Shown: piece after piece, positions 45,221 through 52,813 of the stretch
Layout of the letters: each line of letters opens with the position of its first letter
Position numbering within the stretch: the stretch's first letter is position 1
Source: Cyanobium sp. E1_MAG_00006
GTDB lineage: Bacteria > Cyanobacteriota > Cyanobacteriia > PCC-6307 > Cyanobiaceae
DNA: 64,000 nucleotides
Direction: 5' to 3'
NCBI GenBank assembly: GCA_027488975.1
Contig: JAIYAQ010000013.1
Span: forward strand, 1-64,000
Program-made: the position numbers and the translations under genes
The notes under the pieces: generated by a model
The model's database searches: none
What the model was told of the DNA's origin: nothing
What the model saw: only the letters and a program-made list of their open reading frames with translations

Positions 45221-46174
45221 ATGGCTGCCGGCAGCGGTGCTTCCGCCTTGGCGGATCTGAACGGGGTCGACTTCCTCTCCTCCGCCGACATCACGGCCCA
45301 GCAGACCGTTGCCCTGCTGCAGCTCGCTGCCGACCTCAAAGCCGGCCGACGCCGCATCGATCTGGGCGGCAAGGTGCTGGGCCTGATCTTCTCCAAGGCC
45401 TCCACCCGCACCCGCGTCAGCTTCACGGTGGCGATGGCCAGGCTGGGCGGGCAGACGCTCGATCTCAACCCGCAGGTGACCCAGGTGGGCCGGGGTGAAC
45501 CGGTGGCGGACACCGCTCGGGTGCTGAGCCGCTACGTCGACGCCCTCGCCATCCGCACCTTCGCCCAGGAGGAATTGGCGGACTACGCCCACTGGGCCTC
45601 GATCCCGGTGATCAATGCCCTGACGGACCTGGAGCACCCCTGCCAGGCCCTGGCGGACTACCTCACCCTGCAGGAGGCGTTCGGCGCACTCGAGGGGCTG
45701 ACCCTGGCCTACGTGGGGGACGGCAACAATGTGGCCCATTCGCTGATGCTCTGCGGTGCCCTGCTGGGGGTGAATGTGCGCATCGGCTGTCCGGTCGGTT
45801 TTGAACCGAGCGCTGCGGTGCTCGAGCAGGCGCAGCAGCTGGCCGGCGATCGCTGCGCGATCACGGTGGTGAACGATCCGGTGGCCACGGTGCGTGGCGC
45901 CCAGGCGCTCTACACCGATGTCTGGGCCTCCATGGGTCAGGAGGAGGAGAAGACGGCGCGCGAGCAGGCCTTCGCCGGCTGGTGCCTGAACGAGGAGCTG
46001 GTGGCCGAGGCGGATCCGCGCGCGATCGTGCTGCACTGCCTGCCGGCCTACCGCGGCCTGGAGATCAGCGCCGGTGCCATGGAGAGCAGCGCCAGCCGCA
46101 TCTTCGATCAGGCTGAGAACCGCCTGCACGCCCAGCAGGCCCTGCTGGCGGCGCTCCTGGGCGGCTTGGGCTGA
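45221..46174 (+). CDS. argF: Ornithine carbamoyltransferase
   Basis: ArgF makes citrulline from ornithine and carbamoyl phosphate in arginine synthesis. The 317-residue protein has the phosphate-binding STRTR (FSKASTRTRVSF), HPCQALADYLT and the ornithine-binding HCLPAYRGLEI, plus VGDGNNVAHSL. Length is normal. It follows ftsH after 99 bases in the same direction, without a visible terminator between them. Confidence 0.96.
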   Translation: MAAGSGASALADLNGVDFLSSADITAQQTVALLQLAADLKAGRRRIDLGGKVLGLIFSKASTRTRVSFTVAMARLGGQTLDLNPQVTQVGRGEPVADTARVLSRYVDALAIRTFAQEELADYAHWASIPVINALTDLEHPCQALADYLTLQEAFGALEGLTLAYVGDGNNVAHSLMLCGALLGVNVRIGCPVGFEPSAAVLEQAQQLAGDRCAITVVNDPVATVRGAQALYTDVWASMGQEEEKTAREQAFAGWCLNEELVAEADPRAIVLHCLPAYRGLEISAGAMESSASRIFDQAENRLHAQQALLAALLGGLG

Positions 46175-46305
46175 TGCGCGGCCTGGACTGATGCGCGCTG
46201 CGACCTGATCCGATCAGCTCAAGCGACAATCGACAAGCGCCAACCCGCGAGCACCCCACACAACCGCTGGACAAACGCCCCTCGCTCTGGCAGAACGGGG
46301 GCAGT

Positions 46306-46319
46306 GGTTCATCTGTATT
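46306..46319 (+). promoter_or_regulatory. Possible LexA box at the lexA start
   Basis: GGTTCATCTGTATT matches 12 of 14 positions of the published cyanobacterial LexA consensus RGTACNNNDGTWCB. It overlaps the proposed TTG start and would fit the usual autorepression of lexA. Two core mismatches make it uncertain. Confidence 0.3.
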
Positions 46320-46944
46320 GCCGGTGTCCGGTTCCCCGTCGCAACAGCCCCTCACCTCGGCCCAACAGGAGCTGTACGACTGGCTGGCCGACTTCATCGG
46401 CCAGCACCGCCACAGCCCCTCGATCCGCCAGATGATGGAGGCCATGGGGCTGCGCTCGCCGGCACCGGTGCAGAGCCGCCTGCGCCACCTGCAACAGAAG
46501 GGCTGGATCACCTGGCAGGAGGGTCAGGCCCGCACCCTGCAGCTGCTGGGGGGCCTGAGCGGGGGCATCCCGGTGCTGGGGGCCGTGGCAGCCGGCGGCC
46601 TGGTGGAAACCTTCGACGACGTCCAGGACCGGCTCGACCTGGCACCGCTGCTGGAAACCCGCGGCCTGTTTGCCCTGACCGTGAACGGCGACTCGATGGT
46701 GGACGCCCACATCGCTGATGGCGACGTGGTGCTGATGGAGCCTGTGCCGGAGCCGAGCCGCCTGCGCGAGGGCACGATCGTCAGCGCCCTGGTGCCGGGC
46801 AGCGGCACCACCCTCAAACACTTCCACCGCGACGGGCGCCAGGTGCGTCTCGAGGCGGCCAATCCGGCCTATGAGCCGATCCTGGTGGACGCCGAGCAGG
46901 TGAGCATCCAGGGCAAGCTTGTGGCCGTCTGGCGCCAGGTGTAA
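46318..46944 (+). CDS. lexA: LexA repressor
   Basis: LexA represses the DNA-damage (SOS) regulon and is cleaved when RecA is activated. The 208-residue protein has an N-terminal winged-helix DNA-binding domain (about 12-75) and a C-terminal peptidase S24 domain. The self-cleavage site is Ala92-Gly93 (GAVAAGG), the catalytic Ser is S126 (NGDSMVD) and the Lys is K167 (TLKHFH). All three are present, so it should be cleavage-competent, unlike the Synechocystis protein. TTG 46318 or GTG 46324 is the start. The flanking region may hold an operator. Confidence 0.92.
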   Translation: MPVSGSPSQQPLTSAQQELYDWLADFIGQHRHSPSIRQMMEAMGLRSPAPVQSRLRHLQQKGWITWQEGQARTLQLLGGLSGGIPVLGAVAAGGLVETFDDVQDRLDLAPLLETRGLFALTVNGDSMVDAHIADGDVVLMEPVPEPSRLREGTIVSALVPGSGTTLKHFHRDGRQVRLEAANPAYEPILVDAEQVSIQGKLVAVWRQV

Positions 46945-47091
46945 TAGCCGAGGATTCCCAGCCCAGGCGTGACAGCCGGTGACAGCCCCAGCCAGGGGGC
47001 GGAGAGCCTGCGGTGTAAGCTCTTTGCATCGATACGGCACGGCCTGCGGGCCAGTCCTGGCGACCAGCGCCCGGCCAGCCATCGATCCAAT

Positions 47092-47164
47092 GGGGCCATA
47101 GCTCAGCTGGTAGAGCACCTGCATGGCATGCAGGGGGTCAGCGGTTCGAATCCGCTTGGCTCCA
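47092..47164 (+). tRNA. tRNA-Ala (anticodon GGC)
   Basis: A 73-base gene that folds as a cloverleaf: acceptor GGGGCCA with TGGCTCC (one G-T pair), D arm GCTCAGCTGGTAGAGC, anticodon arm CCTGC-ATGGCAT-GCAGG giving anticodon GGC, and T arm with GGTTCGAATCC. The discriminator is A and CCA is not encoded. It reads GCC/GCU alanine codons. A strong terminator follows. Confidence 0.96.
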
Positions 47165-47173
47165 TAGCTAGAA

Positions 47174-47198
47174 GCCCGGGCTTGTCCCGGGTTTTTTA
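47174..47198 (+). terminator. Terminator after tRNA-Ala
   Basis: CCCGGG-cttgt-CCCGGG followed by six T's, 10 bases after the tRNA. Confidence 0.9.
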
Positions 47199-47473
47199 TT
47201 GCCTGTATGCACGCACAGGCGGCGCAGAGAACGACCAGGCAGACCCACTGGGAACCGGCAGGGACTTGCGACACAGCCGCGTACAGCCGCGCTGACCCGC
47301 TGGCGTGGCGAGAACGACAGGAGCGCGTTCTCGCCACGACCCAAATCCGCTGCAGAGGTACACAATGAACGCCAAAGCACTCGTAGCCGTTGCTACTTTT
47401 TGAGCACGTTCATCCCCACGCGGGACGCATGCCTGGGCAGCAGGGAACGGGGCTGCCGTTGTGGAGGCACGTT
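47199..47473. other. Non-coding stretch before the 33-residue ORF
   Basis: Between the tRNA terminator and the GTG at 47474 no long ORF is convincing. It contains a perfect 13-bp hairpin (47304-47338, listed separately), two copies of ACAGCCGCG at about 47271-47290, and a 12-codon ATG reading frame at 47365-47403. It probably holds the promoter and leader of the next small gene or an unannotated RNA. Confidence 0.5.
47304..47338 (+). ncRNA. Candidate structured RNA hairpin
   Basis: CGTGGCGAGAACG and CGTTCTCGCCACG are perfect reverse complements of 13 bases separated by a 9-base loop. No T-run follows, so it is not a standard terminator. It is likely part of a structured leader or small RNA; no known family was recognised. 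Confidence 0.45.
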
Positions 47474-47575
47474 GTGAACCACCTCGTCCTGATCCGCGAG
47501 CGGATCCTGAAGGCCCAGCGCCTGCATCAGGCCCAGCTCGCCAGCGTCAGCAACAGCCGCACCGCGATCATCTGA
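47474..47575 (+). CDS. Possible 33-residue small protein
   Basis: From GTG 47474 the frame gives a short amphipathic peptide (MNHLVLIRERILKAQRLHQA, then QLASVSNSRTAII). It is followed 24 bases later by a strong terminator, which is the best evidence that this is a transcribed unit. An alternative start at 47390 would give 61 residues with a Pro/His-rich front. No family recognised. Confidence 0.5.
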   Translation: MNHLVLIRERILKAQRLHQAQLASVSNSRTAII

Positions 47576-47598
47576 GTCGCGTTCGGCCCTGACCATCG

Positions 47599-47622
47599 GC
47601 GCCCCGCAGGGGCGCTTTTTTT
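47599..47622 (+). terminator. Terminator after the 33-residue ORF
   Basis: GCGCCCC-gca-GGGGCGC followed by seven T's. Confidence 0.9.
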
Positions 47623-47702
47623 ATGGCCACCTCTCAAGGGCCCCGCGGCGAGCCAAACCCTCGGAAAGCAAGCGCAGGGCAAGCGAACCCAACAGACGCC
47701 TC

Positions 47703-49175
47703 TCAGGCTTGTCGCAGCCAAGAGCGAAGCGAAACGGCAATGCCGCTCGCGGCCAGCAGCGCCAACGGCAACTCACCCCAGCGGGCATAGGCCGTCACCT
47801 CGCGCCGGCGTTGCAGCACAGCCTCCAGCGTGCCCGCACGGCCGGGCGGCAGGGCCGCACGCACGGCGCCGGCGGCATCCACCACCAGGCTTGGCCCGGT
47901 GTTGGCGCTGCTCACCAGCCAGCGGCCCGATTCGATCGCCCGCAGCTGGGCGAGGGCAGCGAACTGCCGCTGAAGCTGCCCCGGATAGGGGTCGAGATTG
48001 GCGCTGGCCAGCAGCCAGCCTGCCCCCGCGCGGCTGGCTGCTGCCAGGGCCTGGCCATCGGCCAGCTCGTAGCAGATCGCCACCGCAACCGGATCATCGG
48101 GCCGCTCGAACAGCCGCGAGGCCGCGCCGGGGCTCAGCCCACCAACGGCGGAGAGACCAGCCCAGCGGAACAGATCGCCCCCGGGGATCCACTCACCCAG
48201 CGGCACCAGACGGTGCTTGTCGAGGGCGGCCGCCGGCTCCACAGCACCAGGAGTGAAGGCCAGCAGGGCACTGCGCAGCTGCTCGCCCTCAAGCCGGAAG
48301 CCACCGCTGAGCACCTCCACGGCTGCCGGCCGCGGCAGGGTCTGCCCGAGCGACAACGCCCCCTCCGGCAGCAGGAGCAGCGAACGGCCAAGACGCTCGG
48401 CCTGATCGAGCGCCCGCACCAGCCGCTGCAGCAACAGCAACTGCTGATCGCCGTCGAACTTACGGCGGGTGGGGATCGCGGGTTGCAGCACCAGCAGGGG
48501 CAGCGCACGCGCCTGCGGTTCGGGCCGTGCCGCCGCCGCCAGGCGCTGCCAGCCAAGGCCGTGCAGGAGCAGCACGAGAGCCAGCCACAGCAGAGCCTGC
48601 CGCCAGGGCCGCCTCCGGCAGCGCAGCGCCGCCAGCAACCGCCAGAGCCCCCAGGCCAGCAGCAGCTGCACCGCCGCCAGACCGCCGGCCCCCACCAGCT
48701 GGGCCAGCCCCGCCAAGGCACGGTCGCCCGGCAGGGCGGCGGAGCCCAGCCCGATCCAGAACAGAGGCCCCTTGGCCAGCAGCACCTCCGCCAGCCCCCA
48801 CAGGGCCGAAGCCAGCAGGGCCGTGCCCAAACGCTCCGGCCCGAGTCGCTGTACCAGCCAGCGCCAGCTGCCCACCAACAAAGCCCCCAACAGGGCGATG
48901 GCCAGAAGCAAAGCCACGCACAGAGGCAGGCTGAGGGGCAGCGGCACCCCCACCCAGTCGAGCGGGTGCAGCCAAAGCAGCCAGCGGTGGCTGATCAGCA
49001 CAGCGGCGCCGCCCCAGAGCAGTGCAGCCCTTGGGCCCAGGGCCCAGAGGGGCAGCAGCGCCAGCCAGAGGAGTGGGGGCCAGCCCAGGGGAGGCAGTGC
49101 CAGGCCTGCCAGCAGGCCGCCGAGAGGAGCGGCCAGGGGGGCGGCGATCCGCCAGAACGGCCGGTTGTCTGCCAT
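47703..49175 (-). CDS. lnt: Apolipoprotein N-acyltransferase
   Basis: Lnt transfers an acyl chain to the N-terminal Cys of lipoproteins at the inner membrane. The 490-residue protein has about seven hydrophobic helices (about 8-215), then a nitrilase-type domain (about 225-450) with the catalytic triad visible as LLLPEGAL (Glu), DKHRLVPLGEW (Lys) and AICYELADG (Cys), and a last helix near the C-terminus. It is very rich in Leu, Ala and Gln. ATG 49175 is chosen; upstream codons overlap the phasin-like gene leader. Divergent from that gene by 86 bases. Confidence 0.92.
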   Translation of the reverse strand: MADNRPFWRIAAPLAAPLGGLLAGLALPPLGWPPLLWLALLPLWALGPRAALLWGGAAVLISHRWLLWLHPLDWVGVPLPLSLPLCVALLLAIALLGALLVGSWRWLVQRLGPERLGTALLASALWGLAEVLLAKGPLFWIGLGSAALPGDRALAGLAQLVGAGGLAAVQLLLAWGLWRLLAALRCRRRPWRQALLWLALVLLLHGLGWQRLAAAARPEPQARALPLLVLQPAIPTRRKFDGDQQLLLLQRLVRALDQAERLGRSLLLLPEGALSLGQTLPRPAAVEVLSGGFRLEGEQLRSALLAFTPGAVEPAAALDKHRLVPLGEWIPGGDLFRWAGLSAVGGLSPGAASRLFERPDDPVAVAICYELADGQALAAASRAGAGWLLASANLDPYPGQLQRQFAALAQLRAIESGRWLVSSANTGPSLVVDAAGAVRAALPPGRAGTLEAVLQRRREVTAYARWGELPLALLAASGIAVSLRSWLRQA

Positions 49176-49261
49176 GGCAACAGACCATAAGAAGCGCCAT
49201 GGTTCGGGCAGGTCAACCGGACGCCGGCGCGCGTTCCTCCCACCGTCGCCCCCCAGTCGCC

Positions 49262-49618
49262 ATGGACACCACAAACCCGCTGCAACAACTGCTGGTGCGC
49301 GGCCTGGGCACCACGACCCTGGTGGCGGAGCGGCTGCGGGGCGTCACCCAGGCCTGGGTAAGCAGCGGCCGCCTCGATCCCGCCCAGGCCTCCACCTTGG
49401 TGGAGGAGGTTCTGGCCAGCCTGCGCGGTGAGAACCCGGAGCTGGAGAAGCAGGCCGAGCGCAAGATGGAGCGCAACCTCGACCAGCTGCTGCAGGACCT
49501 CGGCCTGGCCCGCCAGCGGGAGCTTGATGAACTGCGCGGCCGCATCGACCGGCTGGAGCGGCAGCTGCGCAGCGGATCGGGCGGCGGTCCCGAGTCCTAC
49601 GGCGAGCTGCCGGACTGA
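49262..49618 (+). CDS. Phasin-like helical protein
   Basis: A 118-residue, almost fully helical protein. The N-terminus ([20 protein letters not shown]) is followed by an amphipathic region and a long charged coiled coil ([37 protein letters not shown]), with a Gly/Ser tail. This pattern matches phasin-family/PHA-granule-associated small proteins found in many cyanobacteria that lack PHA, so a general coiled-coil role is possible. Confidence is for the gene; the family call is weaker. Confidence 0.75.
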   Translation: MDTTNPLQQLLVRGLGTTTLVAERLRGVTQAWVSSGRLDPAQASTLVEEVLASLRGENPELEKQAERKMERNLDQLLQDLGLARQRELDELRGRIDRLERQLRSGSGGGPESYGELPD

Positions 49619-49679
49619 CGGGCCTCAGCATGGCGCCGGCTGGGGCAGAATCCGGCCACGGTCCGCTCAATCCAGCACC

Positions 49680-50312
49680 ATGCGCGACATCCTGATCAGC
49701 TCAGCGGTCTGTGTGGCCTGCCTGCTGCTGGCCCTGGTGAGCCAGCTGGTGGCTCCCTCCACGGTTCAGGCCTCCACCGTGCAGGCCGCCACCGGCGGCG
49801 CCGAAGCGGCGATCGTGCGCGCGGCGGCGACCCCGGCCAGAAACACCGGCGCCTTCGAGCTCGACCCTGAAGATCCCAACCCCACCCTGTTCACCATGGC
49901 CAGCGACGTGTCTCCCGATCAGATCGCCAATGCAGGCGCCAGCGCCCTGGGTGGTGATCTGGTGGTCGCCAAGGAGCGGCTCACCCCCAGCGGCCTGCGC
50001 ATCACCGACCTGGTGATCGGCAACGGCCCCGAGGCCACCGCCGGTGAAACCGTGAGCGTGAACTACCGCGGCACCCTCGAGAGCGGCAAGGAGTTCGACA
50101 GCAGCTATGGCCGTGGCCCCTTCTCCTTCCCGCTCGGCGCCGGCCGGGTGATCAAGGGCTGGGATGAAGGTGTGGCCGGCATGCAGGTGGGCGGCAAGCG
50201 CAAGCTGGTGATCCCCCCGGATCTGGCCTACGGCGAGCGCGGTGCCGGCGGGGTGATTCCCCCCAACGCCACGTTGATCTTCGAGGTGGAACTGCTGAAG
50301 ATCGGCCGTTGA
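49680..50312 (+). CDS. FKBP-type peptidyl-prolyl isomerase, exported
   Basis: A 210-residue protein with an N-terminal signal or anchor ([19 protein letters not shown]), a linker of about 70 residues, and a C-terminal FKBP domain (about 105-210) with [51 protein letters not shown] and [12 protein letters not shown]. It catalyses proline cis/trans isomerisation, probably in the thylakoid lumen or periplasm. ATG 49680 starts the signal segment. It is 61 bases behind the phasin-like gene. Confidence 0.93.
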   Translation: MRDILISSAVCVACLLLALVSQLVAPSTVQASTVQAATGGAEAAIVRAAATPARNTGAFELDPEDPNPTLFTMASDVSPDQIANAGASALGGDLVVAKERLTPSGLRITDLVIGNGPEATAGETVSVNYRGTLESGKEFDSSYGRGPFSFPLGAGRVIKGWDEGVAGMQVGGKRKLVIPPDLAYGERGAGGVIPPNATLIFEVELLKIGR

Positions 50313-50419
50313 AGCCGGGCCGGGGGACGGTTCTCCGGGCTGTCGAAACCTGTAGCGATCGTTAGGATTCGCCGGCGTCCGGCAACAGGCCGGGCACCGA
50401 ACGCACGTCACCTCCTCCC

Positions 50420-51019
50420 ATGGCTCACACGCTGCCCGCGCTGCCCTACGACCTCGATGCGCTCGAGCCCCACATCTCCCGCCAGACGCTCGAGTTCCAC
50501 CACGGCAAGCACCACAATGCCTACGTCACCAACCTGAACAACCTGGTGGCCGGCACCGAGCTGGAGGGCAAGAGCCTGGAAGACACCATCACCGCCGTGG
50601 CCGGTGATGCCAGCAAGGCTGGTGTGTTCAACAACGCCGCCCAGGTGTGGAACCACAGCTTCTACTGGCAGTGCATCAAGCCGGACGGCGGCGGCAGCCC
50701 CAGCGGCGCCCTGCTCGACAAGATCAACGCCGATTTCGGCAGCTTTGAGAAGTTCGTGGAGGCGTTCAAGGCCGCCGGTGCCACCCAGTTCGGCAGCGGC
50801 TGGGCCTGGCTCGTCCTCGATGGCGGCACCCTGAAGGTGACCAAGACCGGCAACGCCGATCTGCCCCTGGCCCACGGCCAGAAGGCCCTGCTCACCATGG
50901 ACGTCTGGGAGCACGCCTACTACCTCGACTACCAGAACCGCCGCCCCGACTACATCAGCACCTATCTCGACAAGCTGGTGAACTGGGACTTCGTGGCTGC
51001 CAACCTGGCCACCGCCTGA
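50420..51019 (+). CDS. sodB: Superoxide dismutase, iron type
   Basis: Detoxifies superoxide produced by photosynthetic electron transport. The 199-residue protein has the metal ligands His27 ([11 protein letters not shown]), the second His in [11 protein letters not shown], and Asp/His in [13 protein letters not shown]. The Gln in AAQVWNH and the Gln-Phe-Gly-Ser-Gly-Trp segment follow iron SODs rather than manganese ones. No signal peptide, so cytosolic. Open-ocean Prochlorococcus and many Synechococcus instead use a nickel enzyme; this points to a different ecotype. Confidence 0.96.
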   Translation: MAHTLPALPYDLDALEPHISRQTLEFHHGKHHNAYVTNLNNLVAGTELEGKSLEDTITAVAGDASKAGVFNNAAQVWNHSFYWQCIKPDGGGSPSGALLDKINADFGSFEKFVEAFKAAGATQFGSGWAWLVLDGGTLKVTKTGNADLPLAHGQKALLTMDVWEHAYYLDYQNRRPDYISTYLDKLVNWDFVAANLATA

Positions 51020-51066
51020 CCCGCCGTCTGATTTGGCCTGAAGCGACAACGCTTCAGGCGATCCAA

Positions 51067-51092
51067 GCCCCCGGCGACCCCGGGGGCTTTTC
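51067..51092 (+). terminator. Terminator between sodB and the barrel gene
   Basis: AGCCCCCGG-cgac-CCCGGGGGCT followed by TTTT. As the flanking genes are convergent and the stem is nearly symmetrical, it may act for both. Confidence 0.8.
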
Positions 51093-51113
51093 ACCTTCAG
51101 TGCGCGCCGCGGC

Positions 51114-52490
51114 TCACCACAGCCCGCGGATCGGCTGAGGCGCCGGCGCCACCGGCTGCACCACAGGGGCCGGTGCCGGCTGAGGCACGGGCTGCGGGGC
51201 AGGCTCGGGCGCGACCGCCACCTGTTTGGCGGCCCCACCCCAGCGCAGCTTCACGCCGCCGCCCACATCCCAGCTGGTGCCACCCGAATAGAGGCCGGCA
51301 CCACCGCGCACATAGAAGGTGGTGTTATCGCTCAGGGTGTAAGCCAGCTGACCCTGCAGGCCCAGACCACTGGTAGCCGCCAGCGATCCGGTGGGGAGGG
51401 TGGCTTCGCTGCCACTGCCGTTGCTGATCACGGTGGCGGGCTGACCGCCGAGGAAGCCGGCACCCAGCCAGCTGACCCGCAGGGAGGGCGTGAACAGGTT
51501 CTTGCCGTCCCTGAGCGGAGCGCGCCAGGTCACGCCGATGTCGGCCGTGCCGACGGTGCTGCTGCTGGAGGGCACCAGCCAACGCTGATTGGTGGGTCCG
51601 TCGGTGATGCTGGCCTGGCCGAGGGAGACGGTGGAGGTGCCCAGCAGAGCACTCGGCTCTAGGAGCTGGGTTTCCGAGAGCTTGATCCGCCCGCCGAGAT
51701 TGAGCGCCGTGTTGAAGGCACCGCCGCCGATGGTGGGCGAGCTGGAGCGGATACCGGCGGCATTGCTGCTGCTGATCGCAAACGGTTGCTGGCTGCTGAT
51801 GCCGTCACCGCCGATGGCACCGCTGATGAACCAACCCGGCCTGGACCACTGGGCGAACAGCCCGCCACCACCCCAGTTCAGGGTTGAGGAGGTGCCCCCA
51901 AAACTGGTGCCATTGCTGAACTGTGAGCCGCCATTGGCCCAGCCACGCCCGTAGCGGCCGAACACGCCGGCAACGAAATCACGGCTGAAGGCGTAATCAA
52001 GGCGAAGGCCCAGCTGCGCCCCGTTGAACGACGATGACCCAACGGAAGAGCTGGAGCGGATCACCGGCCCGCCGAAGCCATCCCCGAACACCCGCAGACG
52101 CCAGCCGGTGCGCTCCGCGTAGTACGCGCCGGGCGTGGTGCTGAAGCGGAAATTCGGATCGGAACTCGTTTCCGGCCCAGGCGCCACGTAGCGGTTGGCC
52201 TCATTGCCTGGATCCAGAGCAGGATCGAACGGCACCTTCTGCGGCAGGATCTCCAGCAGGTCACGCCCGAACACCTGCCAGCTCTGGCCGATACCGAAGG
52301 GTTGCAGGCGGGCATCGGGGCGATAGACGTTGGCCGAGAGTGTCGGCGGGAAGCAGAACTCAGCTTCGGTTCCATCCGGACAGATGGCCTGAGCACGGGC
52401 TGGCGCCAGAGGAAGCGCCAGTGCCAGCAACGGTGAGGCGGCAATCCCAAGGCGAATGGGGAGGGATCGGGATGTCACCGTGCCGGGCAT
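51114..52490 (-). CDS. Outer-membrane beta-barrel (autotransporter-like) protein
   Basis: A 458-residue protein with a signal peptide (LGIAASPLLALALPLAPARAQA) from ATG 52490. The mature part has alternating Gly/Ser/aromatic stretches typical of outer-membrane strands (LGLRLDYAFSRDFVAGVFG; WGGGGLFAQWSRPGWFISGA; ADIGVTWRAPL; LAYTLSDNTTFYVRGGAGLY). The strand pattern resembles the autotransporter-type barrel superfamily. It is followed by a Pro/Ala/Val/Gln-rich tail (about 420-450) that ends in IRGLW, not in a barrel strand. There is no passenger domain. It is divergent from the giant adhesin gene. Confidence 0.75.
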   Translation of the reverse strand: MPGTVTSRSLPIRLGIAASPLLALALPLAPARAQAICPDGTEAEFCFPPTLSANVYRPDARLQPFGIGQSWQVFGRDLLEILPQKVPFDPALDPGNEANRYVAPGPETSSDPNFRFSTTPGAYYAERTGWRLRVFGDGFGGPVIRSSSSVGSSSFNGAQLGLRLDYAFSRDFVAGVFGRYGRGWANGGSQFSNGTSFGGTSSTLNWGGGGLFAQWSRPGWFISGAIGGDGISSQQPFAISSSNAAGIRSSSPTIGGGAFNTALNLGGRIKLSETQLLEPSALLGTSTVSLGQASITDGPTNQRWLVPSSSSTVGTADIGVTWRAPLRDGKNLFTPSLRVSWLGAGFLGGQPATVISNGSGSEATLPTGSLAATSGLGLQGQLAYTLSDNTTFYVRGGAGLYSGGTSWDVGGGVKLRWGGAAKQVAVAPEPAPQPVPQPAPAPVVQPVAPAPQPIRGLW

Positions 52491-52813
52491 TGGCGGATGC
52501 AAAGGTTGGAAGTTCGCTGGATCCTGCGCAAGAGAGCTGCTGCTGTCAATGGTTGCGCCGGGAAGCCGGTCAGCGAATCCAACCATTGGACTGCCACGTG
52601 AACAGCCGGCACGGGCCAAGCGATCGCCCGAGGATCAGCAGACGACGCCAGCCCCGCTGCCGGAACACGCCAACGGATGTGATGCTCACGAGCGGAGGAT
52701 CCGGCAGCGACGCACCTACCCGAATGGGTGAAATTGGGTCGCAAGTTGTAACGGGATCAAGCTGAAATCTTGCCGGAATCAAGGGACCCAGACCCATAGC
52801 CATTGTTACCTTG
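52491..52813. other. 323-bp divergent region upstream of barrel and adhesin genes
   Basis: No convincing ORF is present. The stretch separates the starts of two divergent genes and is likely to hold both promoters; no clear -10/-35 pair, terminator or operator repeat was seen. Confidence 0.5.

Noticed and set aside
47365-47403. 12-codon ORF (MNAKALVAVATF) as a leader peptide
   Set aside because: Too short and without regulatory codon runs or a clear attenuator; kept only as part of the candidate RNA region.
47709-49190. Plus-strand open frame (493 codons) opposite lnt
   Set aside because: Gln/Arg/Pro-rich antisense of a Leu-rich membrane protein; lnt has an intact catalytic triad.
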